Part shown: one piece after another, positions 20,861 to 32,499 of the stretch
How the letters are laid out: each line of letters starts with the position of its first letter
Numbering within the stretch: the stretch's first letter is position 1
Assembly: GCA_964017045.1 (NCBI GenBank)
Contig: OZ024794.1
Coordinates: 5,740,329-5,804,328 of the forward strand
Origin: Omphiscola glabra
Lineage: Eukaryota; Mollusca; Gastropoda; Lymnaeidae
Length of the DNA: 64,000 bases
Direction: 5' to 3'
The notes under the pieces: model-generated
Databases searched by the model: none
Seen by the model: only the letters and a program-made list of their open reading frames with translations
Told to the model about the DNA's origin: nothing
Translations under genes and position numbers: made by a program

Positions 20861-22090
20861 GTATTAATTCTTTAGAGGTGATGTTTTCAAGTATGACAAG
20901 GGTAAATTGCATATTTCCTGGAACGATTCAGGTGTGTGCTGATTGTGACACATTTCAAAGACTGAATGGGCCGTCCTAGTAGCAATGACATTTTAAAAAT
21001 TGTAGAAAAATAGCCTTAAACCTCTATCCCCACCCTCACCCACCTACTTAAGCATCACCAAATCTCATCGCCCTTCACTACCATGACATAGTCTCCTGAG
21101 ATTCTAGGGATTATTAATATGTTTAACTATTAAATATGTGATGCAGTTATAGATTCATTATCTACTAGTAACATGCAAAAAACACACAACTATATGTGTG
21201 ACTTGAAAACACAAAAGTTGATTGAGGAGCAGGGTTCTCAAAGTTGCAAAATTTGGCTACATTCAAACCTACAACATCTCAAGCTCAAATAATTAGTGAA
21301 AATGACTGATAAAGACTTAAATTGTTTATTTTGACTTGTGCAGTCAAAGATAATAAACCACTGATCATGTTGTTCTTCCATTGGTCAAGTGTGGAACATC
21401 TAATCTAGTTTTAGACGGACTCACTATTCTGCGAAACCCTCAATATAGCTTTACGCTGACTCAATATTTTGAGAAAACCCTTATCTAACTATAGAAAACT
21501 CACCATTCCTCACAAATTTTTAATCTCCCTCCCCTGTCTCAAATCAAAGGCTATTATAAAGATTTCAAATATCTTTCAGTGATTATTAATTTTATTATAC
21601 GTTTGATGAAAAGATTATCTTTGTATACAGCATGCATGTAATACATGTATTTCATTAATTTACTTAAAATGTAGGCCAACATGCCACCAAAATTGATTTG
21701 GTAGTTTTGGATAATTTATGTCACATCTTTCCGTCCTATTACAAATTATTATGAGTCCAACAATTTCCAAGGTAGGCCTGTATGGTACCAACCTACTGGG
21801 AATGAGATAGGTAATGTTGGTTTTGTTTTTGTAATTGTAGATTATTTAAGCAATCAAACCATGGGCAAGATTTCATCCTAATTAAAATATACAAGTCAAC
21901 AAGTACTAGCAAACATGATTTCAAAACATTTGTATGTATCCACAAATGAAATAAAATTGTCTTGTTGAAGTTGACTAAAACACTTAACTCCTTAAATAAA
22001 CATCAAGTGCCAGCTGCACAGCTAATCGCAAACAGAGACACAAATTTTATGGAATAAGCTTAAAATATCAAGTGAAATCCGTTGGCATTG
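20861..22090. other. unassigned AT-rich intergenic sequence
   Basis: No gene, RNA or repeat recognised on either strand. It may contain 5' non-coding exons or regulatory DNA of the minus-strand KNDC1-like gene. Confidence 0.5.
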
Positions 22091-22350
22091 TTGACACCAC
22101 AAACACATTCAAGTCATTGAGCACGCGTGCATTGTCAGGGATACCAGGTAATGTATTTGGTGATGGGACCGTGACGCAGACGAGAAAGAGAGGAGAGAGT
22201 GAGAAAGCCTGTCATACTGCTAATTAGTGGGGCAGCAGTGCTGGTCAGCGGGGTCACTTCGGGCGGACGACGCAAGCAGACAACGGGAGAGGAGCGTGGC
22301 CAACACGTGAAGGGCATGTCAGGGGCCGCTACTAACATAAAATAACAGGG
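22091..22350 (-). promoter_or_regulatory. GC-rich, CpG-containing block, possible KNDC1-like promoter or first exon
   Basis: A 250-bp patch of clearly higher GC content in an AT-rich setting, with several CpGs, the palindrome GCACGCGTGC (22121-22130) and an E-box CACGTG (22304-22309). It lies 2.4 kb upstream of the start codon. Its role is inferred from composition and position only. Confidence 0.25.
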
Positions 22351-22740
22351 TTGTCGGACGTTTTTTTATTTACGTCAACTCTGATCCCAAATCAATATCC
22401 TAAGTCACAAGGGTCAACTGTAACAAAATATAATTTTAATACTTTTATTTCCAATCCATGAAATTGAAAAAAAAGGAAAAATAATTGGCTGAGTCTTAAG
22501 ACATTAAAATATTAAAAAATCATACATTACAAATCTCGCTAGTTTTGTCTCGCCATCAAACTATCACTTGATCAGTATGTAAGGTTGTCATATTCCTACT
22601 CTCACCAGAGGATCAGCGACCAGAGATCATGGCGGGTGTATACTTGTATCTCAGTATCACACATCGACGGCAGTTAATCCAGTGTTAGGAACGAACTTAC
22701 TGAACAAGTCGAGACATAAAATCTCCTATACTGTCCTATG

Positions 22741-22762
22741 ACCGCCCCCCCCCCCCCCCCCC
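22741..22762. repeat. poly-C tract of about 22 bases
   Basis: An uninterrupted run of C follows GACCG. Nothing else is recognised between 22,350 and 22,990. Confidence 0.9.
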
Positions 22763-23004
22763 AAGTCCTGACACTTGTGACCATTAATAATACAATGGGC
22801 ATAGCCCGACATGAACTTTTTGACATGCCTGTTACAATAACCTACCAATCAGTTACCGGCGTGTCAATCTTCAATCACCTCGTGATATTTCAGGGGTATC
22901 TCATTCAATCTTCAATCACCTCTTTATATTTCACCGTAACTCATTCTCATCCTTAGTAAATCCAAACATGTCTTTCTCCTAAAAAAGAAGAAACCAAAGA
23001 TTTA

Positions 23005-23125
23005 TATGATTTTATGTATGATTATATGTAGGATTATGTGTATGATTATGTGTAGGATTGTGTATATGATGATGATTATATGTATGATTATATGTATGAT
23101 TATGGGTATGATTATGTGTATTATG
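23005..23125. repeat. degenerate TATGATTATATG-type repeat
   Basis: Imperfect 10-16-bp units of the form ATGTATGATT or ATGTGTAGGATT. Confidence 0.8.
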
Positions 23126-23192
23126 GTACATAACAGCACAATGGTCACCTAACTAAAAACAAAACGGTAAAATTTTATTTTTACAAACGTAT

Positions 23193-23390
23193 GAATATAC
23201 ATATTCTTACACATACACACTTACTCCCACGTATGTATCACCATATTCTTATACATACACACTTAATCCCACATATGTATCAACATATTCTTACACATAC
23301 ACACTTAATCCCACGTATGTATCAACATATTCTTACACATACACACTTACTCCCACGTATGTATCAACATATTTTAACACATACACACTC
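23193..23390. repeat. minisatellite, 42-bp unit, ~5 copies
   Basis: The unit begins ATATTCTTACACATACACAC and continues TTACTCCCACGTATGTATCA. The frame encoded (14 residues) is His/Thr rich and not considered a gene. Confidence 0.93.
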
Positions 23391-23487
23391 CCACTAGTGA
23401 CAGGAGGCAGAAAATTGAAATGTCAGTAAGGTGTAACAAAAGGTCCTTATTGAGATCAGGCCCAAATATTGAGATTCGTGTTTAAAG

Positions 23488-23830
23488 GACCAGGAAACAT
23501 AGCAAATGACAAGGTGGCACATGAAATGGCCAGGAAACATAGCAAATGACAAGGTGGCACATCAAATGGCCAGGGAACATAGCAAATGACAAGGTGGCAC
23601 GTCAAATGACAGGGAACATAGCAAATGACAAGGTGGCACATGAAATGGCCAGGAAACATAGCAAATGACAAGGTGGCACATCAAATACCCAGGAAACATA
23701 GCAAATGACAAGGTGGCACATCAAATGACCAGGGAACATAGCAAATAACAAGATAACACATCAAATGACAAGGGAACAAAGCAAATGGCAAGGGAACACA
23801 TCAAATGATTAGGGAACAAAGCAAGTGACA
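23488..23830. repeat. minisatellite, 40-bp unit, ~8 copies
   Basis: The unit begins CCAGGAAACATAGCAAATGA and continues CAAGGTGGCACATCAAATGG (spacing of 40 measured at 23490 and 23530). Copies decay toward the right end. Confidence 0.92.
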
Positions 23831-23877
23831 AATAGATAAAAACGAAACAAGGAACAATACTGACAGTGGCGATTATC

Positions 23878-24065
23878 TTTGTATGTGTGTGATTGTATGT
23901 GTTTATGTGTGTAAATTTGTGAGTGTATGTGTATGATTGTAAATGATTATGTATGTGATTGTATGTGTGTAAATTTGTGATTGTATGTGTGTGTTTGATT
24001 GCATGTGTGTATATGTGTGATTGTATATGTGTATATTCTTTAATGTGAGTGATTGTAGCAATTGT
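23878..24065. repeat. TG-rich simple repeat
   Basis: Mixed (TG)n with GATTGTATG and TGTGTAAATT insertions. Low complexity. Confidence 0.85.
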
Positions 24066-24321
24066 AGGTTATGTTTGTTATTAAATGTATGTGCGTAACT
24101 GTGTGCGGGATTGATTGTGCATGCATTTGTGTGATTGTTTGAGTGTCTGTTTGTGTGCGAGTCCGTGTGAGTGTGGTACTTTCGCTTATCGAACATCAAA
24201 GGGAGATTAATCCTCCATTTAGAATCAGAGTTACTCAAATAGGTCCATGAAGTTTGTCTGCGTTCAGATAAGAGATGAAAAAAAAGTGCCACACATCTGT
24301 GGCGTCCGCTATAACTTTGTG

Positions 24322-24343
24322 GTCACGTGACATCTATTTAAAG
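24322..24343 (+). promoter_or_regulatory. core promoter of the P450 gene: E-box plus TATA-like box
   Basis: A perfect 10-bp palindrome GTCACGTGAC (24322-24331, containing E-box CACGTG) stands three bases before a TATA-like TATTTAAAG (24335-24343). Transcription would be expected to start near 24365, leaving a leader of about 45 nt before the first in-frame ATG at 24410. An upstream ATG at 24381 opens a short frame that ends just past the splice junction. Confidence 0.55.
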
Positions 24344-24409
24344 CCCCATTTTAATACAATCACTACTCACAAATCTGTGCATGCCATTGTTTGTGAACTC
24401 CAACTTTCG

Positions 24410-26417
24410 ATGTTCACCAACGGAACAGGTAAGACGCATCTTCATTAAATGCTCATTTAATTATCAAAGTAGGCTAACATGTGCATGATTAAATAGTATT
24501 TTAAACTTAAAATTATATATATAACTACGAAGAAAAATTATTGGTTTAAGTAAACTACGCAAAGCCACGTAACAAATAGCAGAGTTGGATAAGATACAGC
24601 CAAAACGTCGTTTCAATGACGTATAACTTATAAATTACTCAAAACTATTTTGTGTTAAATCATTTTATTTTTTATCTTCCCCCCCACCTCCCCCCGTCGC
24701 AGGTTACCTTGTAAAACCTTTCAGCAGGATTTCGTCAGCTCCAGCAATGCACAAACAAAATACCTTGTGGCCGTGGCTGCAAAACATGTGTCTCAAACCC
24801 CGGCAGTTAACGGCGTCTGCTGTTTTTAGCACTTCCGAGAATGCGGCGAGAATCAACGAGAAGGACCTCTCTTTGACGACATCAAATAAAACCCTGCCCA
24901 TGTCACAAATGCCCGGTCCCAAAGGTTTGCGGAAATTACCGTATCTAGGCACTGTCTTGATGTTCAAACCATTTAGCGGATACTCTCCGGAAACGTTCGG
25001 CAAACTGGTGAGTTCAATGCACGACAAGTACGGACACATTTTCAAATCGAGGCTGGGAAAAGACTACAGCGTCCACACCGACAGCGTACGTGATGTTGAA
25101 ACTATTTTTAGAACAGAAGGTGCGTATCCGCAACGTCGGTTGATGCTGCTGAGTAAGATATACAGAGAGAGGAATGGCCTCCCCCCTGCGTTGGGCACCG
25201 TGTCCGGTCCTGCTTGGCAAGAGCTGAGAAGTGCCCTGAACCCGCTCCTGAACAAGCCCCAGGTTTGTTTGCATTATCTCCCTGCTCAAAATATGGTCGC
25301 GGATGATTTTGTGAGTCGACTGGATTCGTCGGCCTTGACCCCGGAGGGTCAGTCAGATATGTTCTTCAAGTTCGCAGCGGAGAGCATCGGGGTCGTCTGT
25401 TTTAACCAAAGGTTAGGACTGCTGGATCCGGATGCGAACAATGCCGAAGAGATGATTGAACTGTTGGAGGCCTTCAAAACCACGCTGCATTGTACGTTCG
25501 TGGCTATGATCGGGCTTGAGCGGAAATATCTAAAGACAGACAATGATCCGTTTTATCGCAAGTACGAGAGTGCAATGAAGCTTATCAGAAAACGCTCCAT
25601 GCATTATGTTGAGAAAGTAATGGCCGAGCTTCAAAGACAGACTGACCAGGGCGATGAGAGTTCTGGGAGTTCGAAACATCGTCTCAGCCCAGACAGAGAA
25701 TCCAATCTTCTGGCGTCCATGATAACCAAGAGTAATTTAGAAATCGAAAAGATATTGGCCATAATCGATTCCATGCTCATTGCCGGCACCGATTCAACGG
25801 CAAGAAATCTGGCCATCTTGTTTTACAACCTGGCCATCAATCCAGAACATCAGCAGAGGGTGGCAGATGAGGTCCTTGACCTTTTGGGTCCCGATAATCC
25901 TGTCAATCCGGATGCCTTAGCAAAGATGAACTTTCTTAAATCTTGCGTCAAAGAATCGATGCGTCTCAACTTCCCACTGTCGAATGGAACAGAGCGGATT
26001 CTGAACAAGGACACCATTCTTAGTGGATATCTTGTTCCCAAGGGAACCAGTGTCATCATGTCCAGCAGCAGAAGTTCCCTTGACTCGTCCAACTGTGACA
26101 ACCCAGGTCAATTCATACCTGACCGATGGTTGAGAGAGTCCAGTGACGAAGTGTCCACTAGGCGACTAGACCGGTTTGCCACTCTGCCATTTGGACATGG
26201 CGCCCGAGGATGCATTGGGAGAAGGTTTGCTGAAATGGAAATCTACGTGGGGACTGCCAAAATTTTACAGAAACTCCACATAAGTGTTGACCCTACTTAC
26301 CCCGGCCTTGACCCCATCTATACACCATTTATCACACCCAAGCTGATGATTCCTTTCATATTTACTAAACGACATCAACCAGGGGGCGTGTCGGTGTCAC
26401 GTGGGACGAAAATTTAA
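24410..26417 (+). CDS. mitochondrial-clan cytochrome P450 (CYP10-like), two coding exons
   Basis: A heme monooxygenase fed electrons by adrenodoxin in mitochondria; the molluscan relative CYP10 is tied to reproductive endocrine tissue. The large exon alone gives 556 residues from ATG 24747. I see the Pro-rich hinge MPGPKGLRKLPYLG; an I-helix with AGTDST near residue 345, the usual Thr after the acidic residue replaced by Ser; K-helix E403-S-M-R406; the meander FIPDRWLR; and the heme loop FGHGARGCIGRRF with Cys489. The C-helix region (GTVSGPAWQELRSALNPLL) is typical of the mitochondrial clan. A donor at 24429 (ACAG|GTAAGA) and an acceptor ending at 24702 (CGTCGCAG) join ATG 24410 in frame to the big exon. 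This adds 21 residues (MFTNGTGYLVKPFSRISSAP plus A) and gives 577 in total. Both starts carry basic, acid-free N-termini suited to mitochondrial import. GC content is higher than the surroundings. Confidence 0.88.
24429..24702 (+). other. predicted 274-bp intron in the P450 gene
   Basis: Donor GTAAGA at 24429 and acceptor after a C-rich tract (TCTTCCCCCCCACCTCCCCC then GTCGCAG). Splicing is phase 1, completing a Gly codon. It keeps the frame open from ATG 24410 through the heme exon. Confidence 0.7.
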
Positions 26418-26501
26418 ATTTAAAAAATCAAATAAGAAGTTTGGAGATGATTCTTCGTCCAATAATACAACATGAGAAAAAACTCTGGCATCCGAGATGT
26501 C

Positions 26502-26507
26502 AATAAA
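26502..26507 (+). terminator. polyadenylation signal of the P450 gene
   Basis: Canonical AATAAA 85 bp after the TAA stop at 26415-26417. A GT-rich stretch (TTTGTGATTTC, then GTACGTGTGTTG) follows 20-60 bp downstream, as expected for a cleavage site. Confidence 0.75.
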
Positions 26508-26689
26508 AATATTTGACTTATTTTAAAATCATTTGTGATTTCATTTTGGAGTACGTGTGTTGCGTATGTCGTCCTACGCATATCAATATGACCAAGATAG
26601 TATTCAACAGTGAGTGCATAAGTGTCTAGCCAGTCCTATGTGTGTCTGGAAAGCTTTCCCACACGTAAGATACTCGTGTTTCGGGGTTC

Positions 26690-27760
26690 TAGTTATAGCA
26701 TGTGTCGATTATGCTTCATCTTGCTGTGCGCTTTTCCTTTGGCATGAGCAGTGCATTTACTCTCTGAAGATTGTGCTCCAACAGTGACTCTTTCTCGCCA
26801 GCTTTTTACGATCGATAGCAAGTGTTTTCCACGAACTAAGGTCAATGTCCATGGATAGATTGAAACTTTTTGGCCTGTACCTTTGTAGCAGCATCTGAAT
26901 GCTGACTAAGCCAGCCTGCTGTTGAACGTATGTATTAGGGACTTTGTCCTACCACCTTATGCCAAGAAGTTTGCGTAGTCAGCGTAGGTGGAGATGTTTT
27001 TAGTTGTTTTTTGTATCGATGGTGAAGTCGTAGTTGTTGTAGGCCTTAGCAAATCGATCAAATATTTGCTACATTTTCAGTTCCAAACTCTCATTTTGGG
27101 CGCAGTCGTTATTGAATCAAAGATATCAAATAATCGTTTCTTTAACTTTCGTAATAGCTTGCAATCTCCTAAGATTAAATGGACATCCCTGTGTATCTTA
27201 AAGAATTGCCATTGTTATTGTCAAGACAAGCATCAGTCATCATTTCTGAGAATAACATGCTAAAAACTGTTGGAACTAGAACGCAGCCATATTTTAATCC
27301 ATTAGTTAAAGCAAAAGCCACAGACTCATCTTCAGAATCAATCTCCCTAGCTATCATACCATCTTGGAGGTGACGTACTATTGTAATAAATCTACTCGGG
27401 CAGCGAAATGTCTCCATTATTTTCACAGGCTACTTCTACTGACTGAGTAGAATCCTTTGGTCAGATCAACAAAGGAGATGAACATGTTGCTGTGTTGCTC
27501 TTGACATTTTAACTGGCGTGCAGCAAATACCATGTCAGCTGTGCCCCTTTGTGAAAGGAATCCACATTGCCTTTAGAGAAAGAGTTGTTGCCTTTAGAGA
27601 AAGAGTTGTGCAAGGTGTAGTTGTAAACAATAATTTAGGTAAGACTCTGGCCATGTCTTCCCAACCATGGAAAGGCGAGAAATTCCCCCATAGTTGTCAC
27701 AGGTTTGGCAATAGACTTTCCACTTTCATAGGCGTATTATATTTGGATCCATGAAATGCT
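26690..27760 (-). mobile_element. RTE-like LINE reverse-transcriptase fragment, decayed
   Basis: Minus-strand reading in shifting frames recovers reverse-transcriptase segments in the right order. These are CDNYGGISRLSMVGK (near 27700), FAARQLKCQEQHSNMFISFV and DLTKGFYSVSR (27430-27530), then MARL-type HLQDGMIAREID and NGLKYGCVLVPTVFSMLFSE (27175-27426). After that come a degraded YADD region followed by FDRFAKAYNNYDFTI (26990-27120), and RLRKLLGIRWWDKVPNTYVQ near 26920. Several stops and frameshifts make it a dead copy. It lies tail-to-tail with the P450 gene. Confidence 0.85.
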
Positions 27761-27814
27761 TTAGGGACTGTACCATCGTTATGTAAAAACCTAACATTTT
27801 TACTTTTGAACTAA

Positions 27815-28180
27815 TCCGTGTAGGTTTTTGTGTCCATTCTCTGTAGGTTTTTGTGTCCATTCTCTGTAGGGTTTTGTGTCCAATATCTGAAGGTTATTGT
27901 GCCCATTCTCTGTAGGTTTTTGTGCCCATCCTCTGTAGGTTTTGTGTCCATTCCCTATGGGTTTTAGTGTCCATTCTCTGTAGGTTTTGTGTTCATTATC
28001 TGTAGGTTTTGTATCCATTATCTGTAGGTTTTGTGTCCATTATCTATAGCTATTGTGTCCATTCTCTGTAGGTTTTTGTGTCCATTCTCTATAGGTTTTT
28101 GTATCCATTGTCTGTAGGTTTTTGTGTCCATTCTCTGTAGGTTTTTTGTGCCCATTCTCTGTAGGTTTTTGTGTCCACCT
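27815..28180. repeat. minisatellite, ~23-bp unit, ~15 copies
   Basis: The unit is GTAGGTTTTTGTGTCCATTC+TCT with length variation of one base in the T run. Confidence 0.93.
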
Positions 28181-29075
28181 TGTTGTGGATCTGTATCATC
28201 TGTCAGCGGCGATAGGGAGATTCACTAACCTGTTCAATAGCCGTCCCCGTAGCCTACTTGAAAACGTTTATCTAGCCACATAACACACCAATGTATTTAT
28301 TTTGTATTCTTTCAAGCTATTCTCTGTACATCTAGGGTCGATCTTGCGTATCGATGAGTTTCCCGAGAACAAATGATCAGTGATCCGGGATATTATGATT
28401 GAAAATAGCATAAACGATAACCAGAGAGGAGATTACAATCATAACCAAGGCCTTATTATGCTAAAGTTTATGGTTTATGTAGCATGCAGTTCCACTAAAT
28501 GATCAAATGGCATCAACTGTTCAGCATTACACGTATGCCTCACTCGGCCACAAACATAACGTACTCAAGGTTCACCCTTCAAATTAATAACCGTGTATCA
28601 AACTGTCGTTGAGCCACTGGAGATCTTGAAAATTAAAGAAATCCCTGTCTTTTTTTCTAAGATCACGTGTAAATAAGTTTAAGTACTTGCTCAGATCATA
28701 ACCAAACTACGTTGACCTTAACAAATGTGAACCTTTCAGTGTGAACCATCCCCCATTCTTAAGAGTGTTGATCAGGTCGATAGACCATATTGATTGAAGT
28801 CTGAATGCTAATCGATATCTTAAACGTCTTAATGAATTTTAAACAAATCTGAGATCAATAACAGTCAGGGGCGTATTATTTTTATAAATCTCATGGGGGT
28901 AGGGAGTGGGAGGGGGGGCTGGGCATGTTTCATAGGTCCGATCAATAAATAATAAAACACAAATAGTTGTAATAAACTATAAATAGACATTTTGCTGGCC
29001 GCCATCTTGCTTTCTTCTAACATGCTCCTATTTGATGTACAATTCTTCTATGATGCCTTGAAAGTATTTGGTTCT
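28181..29075. other. unassigned intergenic sequence
   Basis: Unique-looking DNA with no supported gene. CAGTCAGGGGCGTATTATT near 28865 resembles a MITE end, but no partner end was found. Confidence 0.5.
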
Positions 29076-29077
29076 CT

Positions 29078-29342
29078 CATCTTAAGATCTGTCAGCAGAA
29101 ATTGCGTCACATTTAAGACGTTGGCTCATCATCTTAAGTTCTGTCAGCAGAAATTGCTTCACATTTAAGACGTTGGCTCATCATCTTAAGTTCTGTCAGC
29201 AGAAATTGCTTCACATTTAAGACGTTGGCTCATCATCCTAAGTTCTGTCAGCAGAAACTGCTTCACATTTAAGACGTTGGCGCATCATCTTAAGTTCTGT
29301 CAGTAGAAATTGCTTCACATTTAAGACGTTGGCTCATCATCA
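29078..29342. repeat. minisatellite, 52-bp unit, 5 copies
   Basis: The unit begins TTAAGTTCTGTCAGCAGAAA and continues TTGCTTCACATTTAAGACGT (52-bp spacing measured at 29134 and 29186). Copies are about 95% alike. Confidence 0.94.
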
Positions 29343-29605
29343 CGACCCTGAACAAATGGGTTGCTACTTTGACAAGTTAGACTCATATGACCTTTACAGA
29401 CTAAACATAGACGTTATGGGGGGAAATTAAAAAAAAATTGAACAAGATATGTTTAGGCTTGAAGGAAAAGACAGAAGAATTAAAAGGACGTTTCGGCTCT
29501 AAGTTTTGGGGGAAATGGTGAAAATAAAATTAGAATTTAGACAAAAACTGTGATCGAAACTCACTAACAACGAGACTCGGCGTCGGTCTATTGTTCTGAA
29601 ACAAA

Positions 29606-29806
29606 GTAGTGACACAATTGGTGAAAACTATGACTATGATACAAAGTAGTGATACAATTGGTGAAAACTATGACTATGATACAAAGTAGTGATAGAATTG
29701 GTGAAAACTATGACTATGATACAAAGTAGTGATACAATTAGTGAAAACTATGACTATGGTACAAGGTAGTGACACAATTGGTGAAAGCTACGACTATGAT
29801 ACAAAA
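29606..29806. repeat. minisatellite, 40-bp unit, 5 copies
   Basis: The unit begins ATACAAAGTAGTGATACAAT and continues TGGTGAAAACTATGACTATG. Confidence 0.93.
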
Positions 29807-29904
29807 GTTAAGCTCAACATTATAGATCCTGTAATAGAATAATATAAGGAAAATTTATTTTTAAAAAGATACAGACATATTATTATAACAATAGCACTAC
29901 TTCT

Positions 29905-30640
29905 AATATAAGCACATCACTACTTCCAATGTAAGGACAGCACTACTTCCAATGTAAGGACAGCACTACTTCCATGTAAGGACAGCACTACTTCCAATAT
30001 CTAGATACAGACATATAAGGATAGCACTACTTCCAATATCTAGATACAAACATATAAGGACAGCACTACTTCCAATATCTAGATGCAGACATATAAGGAC
30101 AGCACTACTTCCAATGTAAGGACATCACTACTTCCAATATCTAGATACAGACATATAAGGACAGCACTACTTCCAATATCTAGATACAGACATATAAGGA
30201 CAGCACTACTTCCAATATCTAGATGCAGACATATAAGGACAGCACTACTTCCAATGTCTAGATACAGACATATAAGGACATCACTACTTCCAATATCTAG
30301 ATACAGACATATAAGGACAACACTACTTCCAATGTCTAGATACAGACATATAAGCACGCAATTCTTCCAATTTCAAGATACGACATATAAGGACGCACTA
30401 CTTCCAATGTCTAGATACAGACATATAAGGACGCACTACTTTCAATGTCTAGATACAGACATATAAGGACGCACTACTTCCAATGTCTAGATACAGCCAT
30501 ATAAGGACGCACTACTTTCAATGTCTAGATACAGACATATAAGGACGCACTACTTCCAATGTCTAGATACAGACATATAAGGACGCACTACTTCCAATGT
30601 CTAGATACAGACATATAAGGACGCACTACTTTCAATGTCA
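29905..30640. repeat. minisatellite, 39-bp unit, ~19 copies
   Basis: The unit begins AGATACAGACATATAAGGAC and continues AGCACTACTTCCAATATCT. Left-hand copies lack the first half. Right-hand copies read GGACGCACTAC, so two subfamilies are spatially separated. Open frames of 13-residue period are artefacts. Confidence 0.93.
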
Positions 30641-30644
30641 AAAA

Positions 30645-30925
30645 AGTACAAATATTGCCAATGCCACTAAGTCTAAAGGTTGCTAATGTCCATAAGTTCA
30701 AATATTGACAATGTCAATAAGTCTAATTATTGACAATAATTGACAATTTTAGTAAGTCTAAAGACCTCCAATGTCAATAAGTCTTTAGATTGCCAATGTC
30801 CATAAGTACAAATATTGTCAATGCCAAAAAGTCTAGAGATTGCCAATGTCGATATGTCTACAGATAACCAATGTCAATAAGGCTAAAGATTCCCTGTGCC
30901 AATAAGTCTAATTATTGTCAGTGTC
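30645..30925. repeat. degenerate ~25-bp repeat, ~11 copies
   Basis: Variations on AATGTCAATAAGTCTAAAGA, older and more diverged than the adjacent 39-bp array. Confidence 0.8.
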
Positions 30926-31189
30926 ACAAATTTGAATTAAACTTACTGAGCTTTGAATTTAAAAATAAAAATTATTCCCTAAGTCCCTGTAACTAGCCTT
31001 TAGACACTATATTTTACGTCTTTGATAACGTCTTTGATTATTACGTCACGCGTTGATTCGGCGCAAATTTATTGAGGGTCTTGTCACTTTATAACTACCT
31101 TGTTCCCCAAACCCTAAACTTAAAAAAAAAAATGAATACAAATAAAACAAACAAAAATTCGAAACCTTAGGCAAAAGAGTGAGTGTTCA

Positions 31190-31350
31190 TCTACATTTCT
31201 GCACAGACTTTCTTTGGCAACAGAGAGTGTCTCATTTACACTACTGCATAGACTTTTTATGGCAACAGAGAGTGCTCATTTACACTACTGCACAGACTTT
31301 CTATGGCAACAGAGAGTGCTGATTTACACTTCTACACAGACTTACATTGC
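31190..31350. repeat. tandem repeat, ~55-bp unit, 3 copies
   Basis: Recurrent GCACAGACTTTCTATGGCAA followed by CAGAGAGTGCTCATTTACAC. Confidence 0.85.
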
Positions 31351-31950
31351 ACATTTTTAGAACATATAAATTATTTTCTACTTTTTAGTTCGTTTTAACT
31401 CTTATTTCACAGAAAGTCTATACATATATAATTTTATTTTCTTCTTTTTAGTATTAAAATTTAAAATTAAAAATAGCGACAAAAGTAGAATCATTACTTT
31501 TAAAAATATCCAATGCTTACAAAATCGCGATTGCCATGTCTTAACTCTTCACCTATGCATACACTAAAAAAGGCAGAGCTGAGCTTATCTACCCAACCAT
31601 TGATTTAAACGCGAAGCAGACAAGGTCAACCACTAGAATTTGAGCAACAGCGTCAACCCGCCTCCTTCGACCCATCAGTAGACGCGATGTTGACACAGCT
31701 CAGTTGCAATAGGACGATCAATAACGTTTCAGGTCAGGTGACTGCTTCACCGGAAAAGGACCAACTGAGCGAAAATGTCACAAAACAGACAACAAAAAAT
31801 AATTAATAAATAAATAAATAAATAATAACGCACTATCCAAAAGATGGAAATGCAAGCAGAATGAAAGTCTTAGGGGTGGAAATAAATATTTATGCAGTCG
31901 AATCAGCGGCTATTTTTAGTTTTGGTTAGTTAAAATAATCAACACGTTTT
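31351..31950. other. unassigned intergenic sequence
   Basis: No gene recognised. A GC-richer portion at 31,600-31,790 has CpGs and CAGGTCAGGTGACTG-like motifs, but no reading frame or splice pattern I can support. Confidence 0.4.
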
Positions 31951-31954
31951 GATA

Positions 31955-32150
31955 TCGTGTGCATGTGTTAGAAACATTGACGTGGTGTGCATGTGTTAGA
32001 AACATTGGCCATTTGTGCATGTGTTAGAAACATTGACATCGTGTGCATGTGTTAGAAACATTGACATCGTGTGCATGTGTTAGAAACATTGACATCGTGT
32101 GCATGTGTTAGAAACATTGACATCGTGTGCATGTGTTACAAACTTCTACT
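31955..32150. repeat. minisatellite, 28-bp unit, ~7 copies
   Basis: The unit is GACATCGTGTGCATGTGTTA+GAAACATT; the last copies are nearly identical. Confidence 0.93.
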
Positions 32151-32499
32151 TCAATAATCCACGTTTGCATTTTGTTCTAGATTCTCTGAACAATTTCTTA
32201 TCTCACTAAGACAACAGTGTAAGTATTTAGGAAGGGGAGGTCGATAATCTAATGTTATAAGTAATCCCAACAGATCCATATGGTCCCATTGTGTGCAGTT
32301 TTGTTTCAAATATTCAGATACATATCAAATAGTTTCAAAACATTGGAATTAAATAGCTTACATGGTTGTACTAGAAGGCCAACACCACGCTCACCCCCAC
32401 ATACACGACACACACCACACACTTGTGTTCCAAACTACAAACATTGCTACACACTGTCACTATATAGCCTTCTTTGTAACACTGTACGGATCTTGTTAC

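Noticed and set aside
22135..22338. 67-codon minus-strand frame in the GC-rich block as a gene
   Set aside because: No recognisable protein and no stop/splice evidence; more likely compositional, at best part of a non-coding first exon.
24704..26111. Minus-strand frames of 60-113 codons across the P450
   Set aside because: Antisense shadows of the P450 exon.
28865..28920. CAGGGGCGTATTATT as another hAT MITE end
   Set aside because: No matching inverted end or flanking duplication within several hundred bases.
31600..31790. Possible isolated coding exon in a GC-richer patch
   Set aside because: No frame resembles a known protein and no splice sites of clear quality bracket it.
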